From Candidatus Uhrbacteria bacterium (GTDB taxonomy: Bacteria; Patescibacteriota; Patescibacteriia; SG8-24): DNA of 14,102 nucleotides. Numbering within the stretch: the stretch's first letter is position 1; every line of letters starts with the position of its first letter. The notes beneath the pieces were generated by a model. It did not search any database. It had not been told where the DNA came from and saw nothing but the letters and a program-made list of their open reading frames with translations. The stretch is from contig JACQSM010000058.1 of assembly GCA_016205965.1 (NCBI GenBank), forward strand, positions 1 through 14,102, given 5' to 3'. The translations under genes were made by a program, and so were the position numbers. This document shows positions 6,635-13,127 of the stretch, piece after piece.

Positions 6635-6664
6635 TACCGTCGCGGGCGCGATACTACGCGGCAC

Positions 6665-8008
6665 ATGAAGCTCGAACGAAAAAAACTCATCGAGCGGATA
6701 ACAAAGGGGGTTCGCCCCTCCTTTGTTATTTCCGTTCTTTTGGCGGCGGCCGTCTTCGGCGCCGGCGCCCGCTACATGATTCCCCGCGACGCCATCATCG
6801 GCCTAGTGCCGAGCAACACCGCCGTCTATCTGCACGAAAACCGCCTTGTCCCCGAAAAATCGCTGCTGCGGATTCCCGACGGTTTGATACCGGATGAAGT
6901 CGCGGTGGTCGCGGTTGTCGACGAGATCGCGGAATTGGAATGGACGACACTCGTTGCCTGGTCCGGCAACGGGCCGAACGAGGCTGAACGGGACGTACTG
7001 AAAGCGGCCGGTAGCCGGGAGATGAAGAAAAACGTCTTCGCGCTCTCGGACACGTCGTTCGAGGCCGGTACGACGCCGACGCTCGAGGATACCGAGGAAT
7101 CGCGTGGCCTGGCCCGACTCCGTCCGACATTCCCGCTCCAAGGCCTCATCAATTTCAACGTCCTCCCTCCCTATTCGCTGCCGGACTTCCTCCAATCGCT
7201 CAAGGAAAACGGTCCGGTGCTGATCGGCGTCGCCAGCGGCGATACTCGCCTGCTGGCCATAGTCGCGCCCGCGGCCGAGGCCAGAAAGTGGTCGAACCTC
7301 GGCTATGGTCTGACGCCGGGACGCATCGAACGCCGTCCCGTCGGAGTCGACGATACCTCCTTCTCATTAAGCGCCTCGTTATCGCCTGTCGATCCGATCA
7401 CCGCACTCTTCGGCCCGATCGAGGAAGAACGCCTGCTTACCGGAGCCCCGCTCGTTCGCGAATACACGGAGAGCAGGGCCGACTTATACCTGCTCTTGTC
7501 CGGCACCTCAAACATTCGTATGGAGGCCGGGGGTCAGGTATATTCGGCTAATTTTACACGTATCGATGCTGAAATGGTCGCTTCGGCAGTCCACCGCTAT
7601 CTTCTGGCGGCCTTGCCCGGCTCCATGGTTCTCAACCTCCCGGACAATGACACATTTCGCGAGTTCCAGCCGAATGAGGCAATCACGGTACAATCCAGCT
7701 CAAACAAAGGACTCCGAAGCTGGGTGTTTGATTTGGATGCCATCGGTCTAAAATTGACCGTCGCAGATGACGGCAATCACGGAACGGTCGTCTCGGCCTC
7801 CCGTCCCGAGGGTCCTTTCAACCTCTCCCGAGAAACGATCAAGCCACACAACTGTCCTAAAGAATCACTCAACGACGTGGTCATTACGACTATTCCCGAG
7901 GTTATCCACACATTGTTATCCACAAACCTTCAACATTATCCACAAATTTCGACGGTTTTATTCACAAATACGGACGGCAACAGCGTCTTTTTCTGTGGAT
8001 ATAAATAA
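6665..8008 (+). CDS. Membrane-anchored protein of unknown function
   Basis: 447 residues, not recognised. A basic N-terminus (MKLERKKLIERITKGVRPS) is followed by one transmembrane helix (about 20-38), then a long domain of alternating short strands and helices, probably outside the membrane: 'IIGLVPSNTAVYLHENRLVPEKSLLRIPDGL', 'GVASGDTRLLAIVAPAAEARKW', 'GSMVLNLPDN'. The 'VPSNTAVYL' opening faintly resembles proteins annotated as DUF3352, but I would not assign it. It follows pnp by 30 bp with no Shine-Dalgarno and could be read through from pnp. Two oddities: its codons 12-22 lie in a strong hairpin (6698-6729), and its last about 36 codons contain four DnaA boxes and part of a fifth. Later in-frame starts (for example M38) would lose the membrane helix. 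Confidence 0.75.
   Translation: MKLERKKLIERITKGVRPSFVISVLLAAAVFGAGARYMIPRDAIIGLVPSNTAVYLHENRLVPEKSLLRIPDGLIPDEVAVVAVVDEIAELEWTTLVAWSGNGPNEAERDVLKAAGSREMKKNVFALSDTSFEAGTTPTLEDTEESRGLARLRPTFPLQGLINFNVLPPYSLPDFLQSLKENGPVLIGVASGDTRLLAIVAPAAEARKWSNLGYGLTPGRIERRPVGVDDTSFSLSASLSPVDPITALFGPIEEERLLTGAPLVREYTESRADLYLLLSGTSNIRMEAGGQVYSANFTRIDAEMVASAVHRYLLAALPGSMVLNLPDNDTFREFQPNEAITVQSSSNKGLRSWVFDLDAIGLKLTVADDGNHGTVVSASRPEGPFNLSRETIKPHNCPKESLNDVVITTIPEVIHTLLSTNLQHYPQISTVLFTNTDGNSVFFCGYK
6698..6729 (+). terminator. Terminator-like hairpin inside the first codons of the membrane protein
   Basis: ATAACAAAGG (6698-6707) pairs with CCTTTGTTAT (6720-6729); inside, GGG (6708-6710) pairs with CCC around a TTCG tetraloop, with a small bulge. 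The tail is TTCCGTTCTTTT, moderately U-rich. It lies 64 nt after the pnp stop, where a pnp terminator or attenuator would be expected. Confidence 0.55.
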
Positions 8009-8065
8009 TGACTGTGGATAAAAGAGCATTTTCGCAGGAGGTACTGAACACGAAAGTTATTCACA
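7902..8065. other. Cluster of seven DnaA boxes, candidate replication origin (oriC)
   Basis: TTATCCACA at 7902-7910, 7916-7924 and 7936-7944 and TTATTCACA at 7958-7966 (plus strand); ATATCCACA (one mismatch) at 8002-7994 and TTATCCACA at 8021-8013 (minus strand); TTATTCACA at 8057-8065 (plus). The first four have starts 14, 20 and 22 bp apart. DnaA binds TTATNCACA and unwinds adjacent AT-rich DNA at origins. AT-rich DNA (8066-8130) lies to the right. Normal origins often sit next to dnaA, which is not in this window. A DnaA-titrating site is the alternative. Confidence 0.78.
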
Positions 8066-8072
8066 GTCATTA
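8006..8072. repeat. 16-bp inverted repeat built around two DnaA boxes
   Basis: TAATGACTGTGGATAA (8006-8021) and TTATTCACAGTCATTA (8057-8072) are reverse complements with one mismatch. Each arm contains a DnaA box plus seven more matching bases, so the symmetry extends beyond the boxes. Confidence 0.75.
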
Positions 8073-8076
8073 AAAC

Positions 8077-8120
8077 AAAAATGGCGCGAATCTTTTTTTG
8101 AGCCTATTTCAGCCATTTTT
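8077..8120. repeat. Inverted repeat enclosing AT-rich DNA beside the DnaA boxes
   Basis: AAAAATGGC (8077-8085) and GCCATTTTT (8112-8120), 26 bp apart. The spacer contains a run of seven T. It could serve as a terminator for the plus-strand gene ending at 8008 or be part of the unwinding region of the origin. Confidence 0.5.
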
Positions 8121-8138
8121 ACGTCCTCTTTGCCTACA

Positions 8139-8167
8139 TTGACCGCGATCATTTCCCATGATAAACT
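8139..8167 (+). promoter_or_regulatory. Promoter of the candidate structured RNA
   Basis: TTGACC (8139-8144), 17-bp spacer, TAAACT (8162-8167). Transcription would start near 8174. No coding frame follows for 500 bp. Confidence 0.6.
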
Positions 8168-8173
8168 AGAGAC

Positions 8174-8545
8174 ATCGAAAGGTGAACTTTGAAAACGAAC
8201 CAGGGGACATGCCCCCAAGCGCCGCAACGGCATTTGGAGCCAGGTCCCTCTTCTGTACTAGTCCTTGCGCCTTGAGTGAAATAAAAACAAAATTTTAAAC
8301 CTGGCGCTTGGTATCCTCCGCTTATAAAAAACTGGGGGCTCTGCCGAGGATTGGTAGAGAAGATTGGTTCTTTCTTGCCCGGATCCGCGATTGTTCGTCT
8401 GGGGCGTTAATGTCTGTCTCTCTTCACGAAGGGAGGAAGACACTACGCCCCAGCGTTCACGCCTTTCGGGTCTTACGGCGCGAGTCCGCTAGGTTAATGC
8501 TTTGCATGCCTTGAGCGATGACTTCTCGCGCCGTTTTCTTTTTCT
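8174..8545 (+). ncRNA. Candidate structured non-coding RNA, family not recognised
   Basis: A region of about 370 nt with a promoter at one end and a terminator at the other. Pairings seen: CCAAGCGCC (8215-8223) with GGCGCTTGG (8303-8311), a 9-bp long-range stem; CTGGGGCGT (8399-8407) with ACGCCCCAG (8445-8453), inside which TGTCT/AGACA and CTCTCTT/AAGGGAG (one G-U pair) continue the hairpin; and the terminal hairpin at 8475-8534. A second -10-like TATAAA (8323-8328) could give a shorter RNA starting near 8335. I looked for tmRNA (T-arm, CCA, tag), RNase P (GAGGAAAGTCC, ACAGAAA), SRP RNA (GGAAG-AGCAGCC apex) and T-box signatures and found none. The boundaries are inferred. Confidence 0.5.
8475..8545 (+). 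terminator. Long terminator hairpin ending the candidate RNA
   Basis: ACGGCGCGAG (8475-8484) pairs perfectly with CTCGCGCCGT (8525-8534). Inside, CGCT/AGCG, AGG/CCT and TGC-TTT-GCA continue the stem with bulges. The tail is TTTTCTTTTTC. Confidence 0.75.
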
Positions 8546-8557
8546 CAAAATTTATTC

Positions 8558-8594
8558 GGTAGCTGTTACTTTAGGACCCAAGGTAACAGCTACC
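8558..8594. repeat. 12-bp perfect inverted repeat upstream of the dksA-like gene
   Basis: GGTAGCTGTTAC (8558-8569) and GTAACAGCTACC (8583-8594) around a 13-nt loop. It lies between the RNA terminator and the dksA promoter, so it is more likely an operator or a backup terminator than part of the dksA leader. Confidence 0.65.
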
Positions 8595-8615
8595 TTTGCG
8601 GGTCAGGGTTGGTTC

Positions 8616-8643
8616 TTGCCATTTTGGGGCCATCCGGTACACT
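8616..8643 (+). promoter_or_regulatory. Probable promoter of the dksA-lspA-methyltransferase run
   Basis: TTGCCA (8616-8621), 16-bp spacer, TACACT (8638-8643). The predicted start near 8650 leaves a leader of about 24 nt. Confidence 0.5.
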
Positions 8644-8673
8644 GAACCGTACGAAGACACCTGAAACACGCCT

Positions 8674-9051
8674 ATGAAAAAAGACGTGATATCCAATATC
8701 AAAGCCAGACTCGAAGCCGAGAAGACTCGGCTTGAGAACGAACTCAAAGAGATTTCGACGAAGAATCCGCGCGCCCGCGTCGAAGAGGATTTCGATGCGA
8801 CTTGGCCGAACCTCGGCGACAAGGAGGATGAGAATGCCGAAGAGGTCAACCAGTTCAGCACCAACCTGACGTTGGAGCGCACGCTGGAATCATCGCTTCG
8901 CGACATCGACAAAGCCCTCGACCGCATCACCAAGGGCAACTACGGCGTCTGCAAATACTGCGGCAAGGAGATCGACGAAAAGCGCCTGATGGCGCGGCCG
9001 GAGTCGAGCTCGTGCGTCAGCTGCAAAAAGTCGTTTACCCAGGAGATGTAA
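8674..9051 (+). CDS. DksA/TraR-family zinc-finger protein
   Basis: 125 residues. The N-terminal part (about 1-40) is a charged helix suited to a coiled coil, followed by an acidic stretch 'LGDKEDENAEEVNQFSTNLTLERTLESSLRDIDKALDRITKGNYGVC'. The C-terminal zinc finger is complete: C93, C96, C114 and C117 in the C-x2-C-x17-C-x2-C pattern, with 'YGVCKYCGKEIDEKRLMARPESSSCVSCKK' typical of the family. DksA inserts its coiled coil into the RNA polymerase secondary channel and alters initiation, with ppGpp in E. coli. Many short relatives are of unknown role. It is shorter than E. coli DksA (151), so I leave out the symbol. ATG 8674 lacks a Shine-Dalgarno. Its stop TAA overlaps the lspA ATG (TAATG), showing an operon. 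Confidence 0.92.
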   Translation: MKKDVISNIKARLEAEKTRLENELKEISTKNPRARVEEDFDATWPNLGDKEDENAEEVNQFSTNLTLERTLESSLRDIDKALDRITKGNYGVCKYCGKEIDEKRLMARPESSSCVSCKKSFTQEM

Positions 9052-9548
9052 TGGAAAACCTCGAGCTTCTCACGGAAGAAAAGTCGAAGCGGGCGCCCGA
9101 AAGCGCCCGTTTGACGTCGTGGACTAGGGCTCTGGGTCCGGCGGCAGTGCTCCTCGCGCTCGATCGCGGATTCAAGGCGCTGGCCCTGGCCCTGCCGATC
9201 CGCGCCTCGACCGGCCCGATCGACTTCAATCTCTTCCGCAATCAGGGTATCGCCTTCAGCCTGCCGCTGCCCGACGTCGTCTTCTGGCCGCTGGCGTTGA
9301 TCATCTTCGCAGCCCTCTTGGTGCTATTCGCCCGCGAATCGCGCCGGCGCTCCCCCGCCTTCGCCGCCTACGCCGTCGTCATCTTCGGCGCCGCCTCGAA
9401 CCTCCTGGACCGCGCGCTCTACGGCGCCACCGTCGATTATCTGATTTTCTTCCGGCACTCGGCCGTGAACCTGGCCGACGCCATGATAGTCGTCGGCCTG
9501 GCGCTGCTGTTGATCTACCATCGCGACCATGAAACGCCAGAAGGATGA
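9051..9548 (+). CDS. lspA: Lipoprotein signal peptidase (signal peptidase II)
   Basis: 165 residues from the ATG that overlaps the dksA-like stop (TAATG), preceded by AGGAGATGTA as Shine-Dalgarno. An upstream ATG at 9012 lies inside the preceding gene and is unlikely. It is an inner-membrane aspartyl peptidase that removes signal peptides from prolipoproteins. Family blocks are visible: 'NQGIAFS' (64-70, usual N-x-G-x-A-F-S), 'GAASNLLDRALYGATVDY' (113-130) and 'NLADAMIV' (140-147). The catalytic pair should be D129 and D143. Four membrane segments are predicted (about 28-48, 75-93, 104-118 and 140-156). The N-terminal 20 residues are a charged extension. The stop overlaps an ATG (ATGA, 9545-9548), which suggests a coupled downstream gene. 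Confidence 0.95.
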   Translation: MENLELLTEEKSKRAPESARLTSWTRALGPAAVLLALDRGFKALALALPIRASTGPIDFNLFRNQGIAFSLPLPDVVFWPLALIIFAALLVLFARESRRRSPAFAAYAVVIFGAASNLLDRALYGATVDYLIFFRHSAVNLADAMIVVGLALLLIYHRDHETPEG

Positions 9549-9552
9549 TTAA

Positions 9553-10188
9553 CTCTCGACGATCGGATCGGTCGTCGATTTCACAGGAACCAAGGTTCTC
9601 GAGGTTGGCTGCGGGACCGGGGTTCGATCGGTCCAGATAGCGCAGAAATGCGCGCACCTCGCCGCCGTCGAACCGGACGCAACGCTCTTGGCGCAGGCGC
9701 GCGGCATAAACGACGCCGAAAATATCACCTACCTCCCGGGGTCGGCCGAAGCGCTGCCGTTTGACGACGGTTCGTTCGATATCGTTTTCTTCACTCTCTC
9801 CTTTCATCATGTGCCGGAGGCCGGCATGTCGAAGGCGATCGACGAGGCGGCAAGGGTCGTGCGGCGCGACGGTCATATCATTTTCTTCGAGCCGGCCTTT
9901 CAAGGAAGCTTCTTCGAAAGCGAGATCGCCTTCGATGCCTGCGACGGCGACGAACGAAAGCGGAAGGCAGCCGCCTACGCGTGCATGCTGGGACACCGAC
10001 GCCTGCGTGAAATCGCCGAACTGCATGATGAAACCATTTTTTCTTTCGAATCCGCAACCGACTTCATCGAATCCATGAGTCCGAAAAAAGGCGCGGAGGA
10101 AGAGTGGGAAACTTTTCTAAGGTTGAGGCATTTCACTCTGGATGCGCAGCGCAGAATCAACATTTTCAAATCGATGCCGCTCAAGTAG
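9553..10188 (+). CDS. Class I SAM-dependent methyltransferase with no usable start in frame (probable frameshift)
   Basis: The frame is open from the stop at 9550-9552 to TAG 10186-10188 (211 codons). It contains a Methyltransf_11-type core: motif I 'KVLEVGCGTG' (9595-9624), an acidic 'AVEPD' after strand 2, and 'EALPFDDGSFDIVFFTLSFHHVP' (motifs II/III region). No ATG, GTG or TTG occurs between the upstream stop and motif I. The first is TTG 9688, inside the domain and after the SAM-binding loop. However, ATG 9545, overlapping the lspA stop as ATGA, would give 'MINS...' and reach this frame after a single -1 shift, predicting 'MIN-LSTIGSVVDFTGTKVLEVGCGTG'. The simplest reading is one base lost or gained near 9550-9590, by mutation or assembly error. 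The methyl acceptor is unknown. Its end overlaps the convergent comM gene by 8 bp. Confidence 0.75.
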   Translation, partial: LSTIGSVVDFTGTKVLEVGCGTGVRSVQIAQKCAHLAAVEPDATLLAQARGINDAENITYLPGSAEALPFDDGSFDIVFFTLSFHHVPEAGMSKAIDEAARVVRRDGHIIFFEPAFQGSFFESEIAFDACDGDERKRKAAAYACMLGHRRLREIAELHDETIFSFESATDFIESMSPKKGAEEEWETFLRLRHFTLDAQRRINIFKSMPLK

Positions 10189-11710
10189 CCGCCAGCGCGC
10201 GGCGTTCGCGGAACTGCAGCGCCTCGGCCAAGTGCGCGGCGGTGATGTCGGGCGCGGCTGACAGGTCGGCGATGGTCCGGGAGACCTTCAGGACGCGGGT
10301 CATGCCGCGGACCGAGAGCCGAAGGCGATCGACCGATGCCCGGAGCAGCGCTTCGGCGGCGCCGTCGATCCGGCAGAACTTTTTCAGAAGCATCGGCGTC
10401 ATCTCGGCGTTGGTAAAAATATCCTCGGATACCAAACGCCCGCGCTGGATGGCGCGGGCTTGCTCGACTCTTTCGCGGACGGCGGCCGAAGATTCGGTCG
10501 GCGCCGCGGCGAAGATGTCGTTCGTCGGTATTTTGGGCACTTCGACGTGGAGATCGATCCGATCAAGAAGCGGACCGGACACCCGTCGGCCATAGCGGAC
10601 GACTTGGGCCGGCGGACACGCGCAAATAGAATCAGGATCACCGGCGTTGCCGCACGGACACGGATTCTGGGCCGCCATGAGCATGAATTTGGCCGGAAAT
10701 CGCAGCGTACCATGGGCCCGCGAGATGGTCACCGTGCCGTCTTCGAGCGGCTGGCGCAGATTTTCAAGCACCTGCCGCTGAAACTCCGGAAACTCATCGA
10801 GAAACAGCACGCCGCGATGGGCCAGACTGACTTCGCCCGGCCTCGGCCAGGAGCCGCCGCCTATCAAGGCGACTCCCGAAGCCGAGTGGTGCGGCGCACG
10901 GAACGGCCGCACGGCGACCACCGGCCGGTCGCGGTCGGTCAGGCCGGCGATGCTGTAAATTTTGGTGACTTCGAGCGACTCCTCGAATGTCATGGCCGGC
11001 AAAATCCCCGGGAATGCCCGGGCTAAAAGCGTTTTTCCAGAACCTGGCGGCCCGGACAGCAGCACGTTGTGTCCGCCGGCGGCGGCGATTTCGAGGGCGC
11101 GCTTGGCCGCCGTCTGCCCTTTGATGTGGGCGAAATCGGTTTCGATGCGCGGAGAGAGCGGCGTCCACGCCGATGCGGGCTGCGGTTCGATCGCCTCTTC
11201 ATTCTGCAGATGCCGAACCAAGGCGGTGAGCGAAGCCACCGGAAAAACGGTCACGCCCGGCGCCAGCGCGGCTTCGGCGGCGTTGGCCGCCGGAACATAC
11301 AGATCGGTGAATCCCAAGGACGCGGCGGCGATCGCTACCGGCAGTATGCCGGCGACCGGCTTCAAGGTTCCATCGAATGCCAGCTCGCCTAAAAACAGCG
11401 CCCGATCCACCTTGCCTGCCGGCGGCACCAGAGTTCCATGGGCCACCAAAATAGCTACGGCGATGGGAAGGTCGTAGGCCGGGCCTTCTTTTTTAATATC
11501 GGCCGGCGCCAAATTGACCGTGACCTTGGTGCTCGGAAAGGCGAAACCGCTCCGTTTGACGGCCACGCGCACCCGCTCGCGCGATTCGCGGATGGCGGCG
11601 TCGGGCAGGCCGACGATGATAAAGTTCGGCAACGATCGGCTGACGTCTGCCTCGACCTCGACCGGCACGGCGTCGAGGCCGACCAACGCGGCGGAACGGA
11701 TATGGAACAT
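10181..11710 (-). CDS. comM: ComM/YifB-family Mg-chelatase-like AAA+ ATPase
   Basis: 509 residues, the normal length. An N-terminal Lon-protease-like ChlI domain (about 5-165, 'VEVEADVSRSLPNFIIVGLPDAAIRESRERVR', 'LGELAFDGTLKPVAGILP') is followed by the AAA+ module: 'IKGQTAAKRALEIAAAGGHNVLLSGPPGSGKT' with Walker A at 220-227, Walker B 'VLFLDEF' (301-307), and the cysteine-containing 'NPCPCGN...CACPP' loop (349-367). 'SGPLLDRIDLHVEVP' (about 378-392) and a C-terminal Mg-chelatase helical domain complete it. In competent bacteria ComM is a hexameric helicase that promotes branch migration during integration of transformed DNA. The family is widespread beyond competent species. ATG 11710 has no Shine-Dalgarno; a TGTAAT (11727-11722) lies 11 nt upstream, so the leader may be only a few bases. 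Confidence 0.96.
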   Translation of the reverse strand: MFHIRSAALVGLDAVPVEVEADVSRSLPNFIIVGLPDAAIRESRERVRVAVKRSGFAFPSTKVTVNLAPADIKKEGPAYDLPIAVAILVAHGTLVPPAGKVDRALFLGELAFDGTLKPVAGILPVAIAAASLGFTDLYVPAANAAEAALAPGVTVFPVASLTALVRHLQNEEAIEPQPASAWTPLSPRIETDFAHIKGQTAAKRALEIAAAGGHNVLLSGPPGSGKTLLARAFPGILPAMTFEESLEVTKIYSIAGLTDRDRPVVAVRPFRAPHHSASGVALIGGGSWPRPGEVSLAHRGVLFLDEFPEFQRQVLENLRQPLEDGTVTISRAHGTLRFPAKFMLMAAQNPCPCGNAGDPDSICACPPAQVVRYGRRVSGPLLDRIDLHVEVPKIPTNDIFAAAPTESSAAVRERVEQARAIQRGRLVSEDIFTNAEMTPMLLKKFCRIDGAAEALLRASVDRLRLSVRGMTRVLKVSRTIADLSAAPDITAAHLAEALQFRERRALAAT

Positions 11711-11772
11711 AGCGGGCGTGTATTACATGAATCGACGCCGCCCTTGTAGCAACAAGCCGCGGAAAGCGCAAG

Positions 11773-11800
11773 AAAAAACCCGATACGTGTCGGGATTTTT
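11773..11800 (-). terminator. Rho-independent terminator of the M23 peptidase gene
   Basis: CCCGAT (11779-11784) pairs with GTCGGG (11789-11794), with one G-U pair, flanked by A6 (11773-11778) and T5 (11796-11800). On the minus strand the tail is TTTTTT, 35 nt past the M23 stop, and it separates that gene from comM. The flanks would let it work in both directions. Confidence 0.85.
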
Positions 11801-11834
11801 ATGGCTCTTCGCCGTCCTTTCTGTGTTCTTCGTT

Positions 11835-13127
11835 TTAACGGATGTACTCGAGCGGGTTGGTCCGGCGGCTGACGCTGCTGACCATGACTTCGAAATGGAT
11901 GTGCGGTCCGGTCGAACGGCCGGTCGAACCCATGAGGGCGATGATGTCGCCCTTCTTGACCACGGCGCCGACCTTGGTCAGATTTTTGGTCGCGTGGGCG
12001 TAGCGGGTATAGAGGCCGTTCTGGTGGTTGACGATGGTCATGTTGCCGTAGCCGCCGCGGTTCCAGCCGGAAAACTCGACGATGCCGTCATCGGCGGCGT
12101 AGAGCGGCGTGCCGACGGGGCCGGCGATGTCGACGCCGGTGTGGCGGCGGCCGTAGTACTGGGTGATGCGGCGAACGGCGGTCGGCCAGAGCATTTTTCC
12201 GGCGACGGCGGTCGGGGGCACGAAGATGTTGCGAAGGTCGGTGGCCAGGCGCGGCGTCGGTTTGGGCGGGGGCGGTGGCGGAAGACGTCCGTCCGGCACG
12301 ATGATCTCGACGCCGACGGCCAGCGGCGAGCTGTCGACCAAGGAATTCATCTCGAGAATCTTGCCGGCCTCGGCTTTATACAATTTCGCCAAAGCGGCGA
12401 CGGTATCGCCCTTCTTCACCTTGTGACGGACGCCGTCGACCGGGAGGATCGTGAGCTTGTCGCCCGGCCTGATGAGGCTGCGAGCGCCCAAACCATTGGT
12501 CTGGAGCACGGTCGCCACCCGCAGTCCGAATCGTTCGGCTATGGAACCGATGACGTCGCCGGGCTGGACCACGTACTCGGTAATCTGGGTTCGCGTCGGC
12601 CGGGCTTCGACCGAGGCGGCGTCGGGCGTCGGACGCACGGCGTTGGCGATCGGCGAAAGATACTCGTCGTCGATCGTATTCTCGTCGATTTCATCCAAAA
12701 CGTCGTTGGCGCCGAGCGCCTGGTTGCCGACGTAGGTAAACTCGGTGCCGCCGGATTGATCGACGACCTCCTCGATCAGGACCTCTTCTTCACCATCGAA
12801 ATTTTCGAGTCCGCCGAGGATGCTCCTGCGGCCGGCTTCATGAGCGCTGGAGTCGTCGCGGGCGTACAAGTTGGTGGCCGAGACCAAAAAGGAAAGGGCC
12901 ACGACCGCCACATGAACGATGTATTTATTGAGAAAAACGCGGTGCAGACCGTCCTCCGCTGTTCCCAGGGCGTCGGCCAAACTGCGCTTGATCGAGAGAT
13001 ACAAACGGTAGCCGGCGGTCATGATCGGCTTGAACAAAAAGCGCCAAACCAGGGCTAGCGGCTTCCGGCAGATCAGCAGAAAGAGGGCTCCGCCTCGCTT
13101 GAGTACGAGGAGTCCCTTAAGCGTCAA
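11835..13127 (-). CDS. Membrane-anchored LysM and M23-family peptidoglycan peptidase
   Basis: 430 residues from TTG 13127. A basic, amphipathic N-terminus leads to one transmembrane helix (about 69-85, 'KYIVHVAVVALSFLVSATNLYAR'). Then an acidic linker (about 90-180), LysM 1 (about 184-229, 'YVVQPGDVIGSIAERFGL'), LysM 2 (about 234-278, 'HKVKKGDTVAALAKLYKA'), a proline linker (PPPPPP, 283-288) and the M23 domain (about 310-430). The LytM zinc residues are present: H329 and D333 (HTGVD), H409 and H411 (HIHFE), with H378 (YAHAT). It should bind peptidoglycan and cut its peptide cross-links outside the membrane, for wall growth or division. The long N-terminal plan resembles Parcubacteria M23 proteins. 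The frame is open 57 bp further upstream with protein-like sequence but no ATG, GTG or TTG, so the true start is uncertain. A terminator follows the gene. Confidence 0.93.
   Translation of the reverse strand: MTLKGLLVLKRGGALFLLICRKPLALVWRFLFKPIMTAGYRLYLSIKRSLADALGTAEDGLHRVFLNKYIVHVAVVALSFLVSATNLYARDDSSAHEAGRRSILGGLENFDGEEEVLIEEVVDQSGGTEFTYVGNQALGANDVLDEIDENTIDDEYLSPIANAVRPTPDAASVEARPTRTQITEYVVQPGDVIGSIAERFGLRVATVLQTNGLGARSLIRPGDKLTILPVDGVRHKVKKGDTVAALAKLYKAEAGKILEMNSLVDSSPLAVGVEIIVPDGRLPPPPPPKPTPRLATDLRNIFVPPTAVAGKMLWPTAVRRITQYYGRRHTGVDIAGPVGTPLYAADDGIVEFSGWNRGGYGNMTIVNHQNGLYTRYAHATKNLTKVGAVVKKGDIIALMGSTGRSTGPHIHFEVMVSSVSRRTNPLEYIR

Noticed and set aside
5477..6664. Long minus-strand open frame (395 codons) opposite pnp
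   Set aside because: It is a mirror of the high-GC pnp gene, has a low-complexity D/A/G composition and no family features. pnp is certain.
8033..8060. GCAGGAGGTACTGAAC, a perfect Shine-Dalgarno-like sequence in the DnaA-box region
   Set aside because: No start codon follows at suitable distance and no frame of useful length opens.
8258..8514. Short open frames on both strands (61 and 68 codons) in the non-coding region
   Set aside because: They have no Shine-Dalgarno, no recognisable composition or motif, and lie across the strong RNA pairings and promoter-like sequence.
8174..8545. Assignment of the structured region to tmRNA, RNase P RNA or SRP RNA (GGGGGCTCTG at 8334 resembles the 5' end of E. 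coli 4.5S RNA)
   Set aside because: The conserved cores (T-arm with CCA end and tag, GAGGAAAGTCC and ACAGAAA, GGAAG-AGCAGCC apex) are missing on both strands.
11514..13058. Long plus-strand open frame (514 codons) opposite comM and the M23 gene
   Set aside because: It runs across two well-recognised minus-strand genes and a terminator, and its composition is that of an antisense shadow in high-GC DNA.
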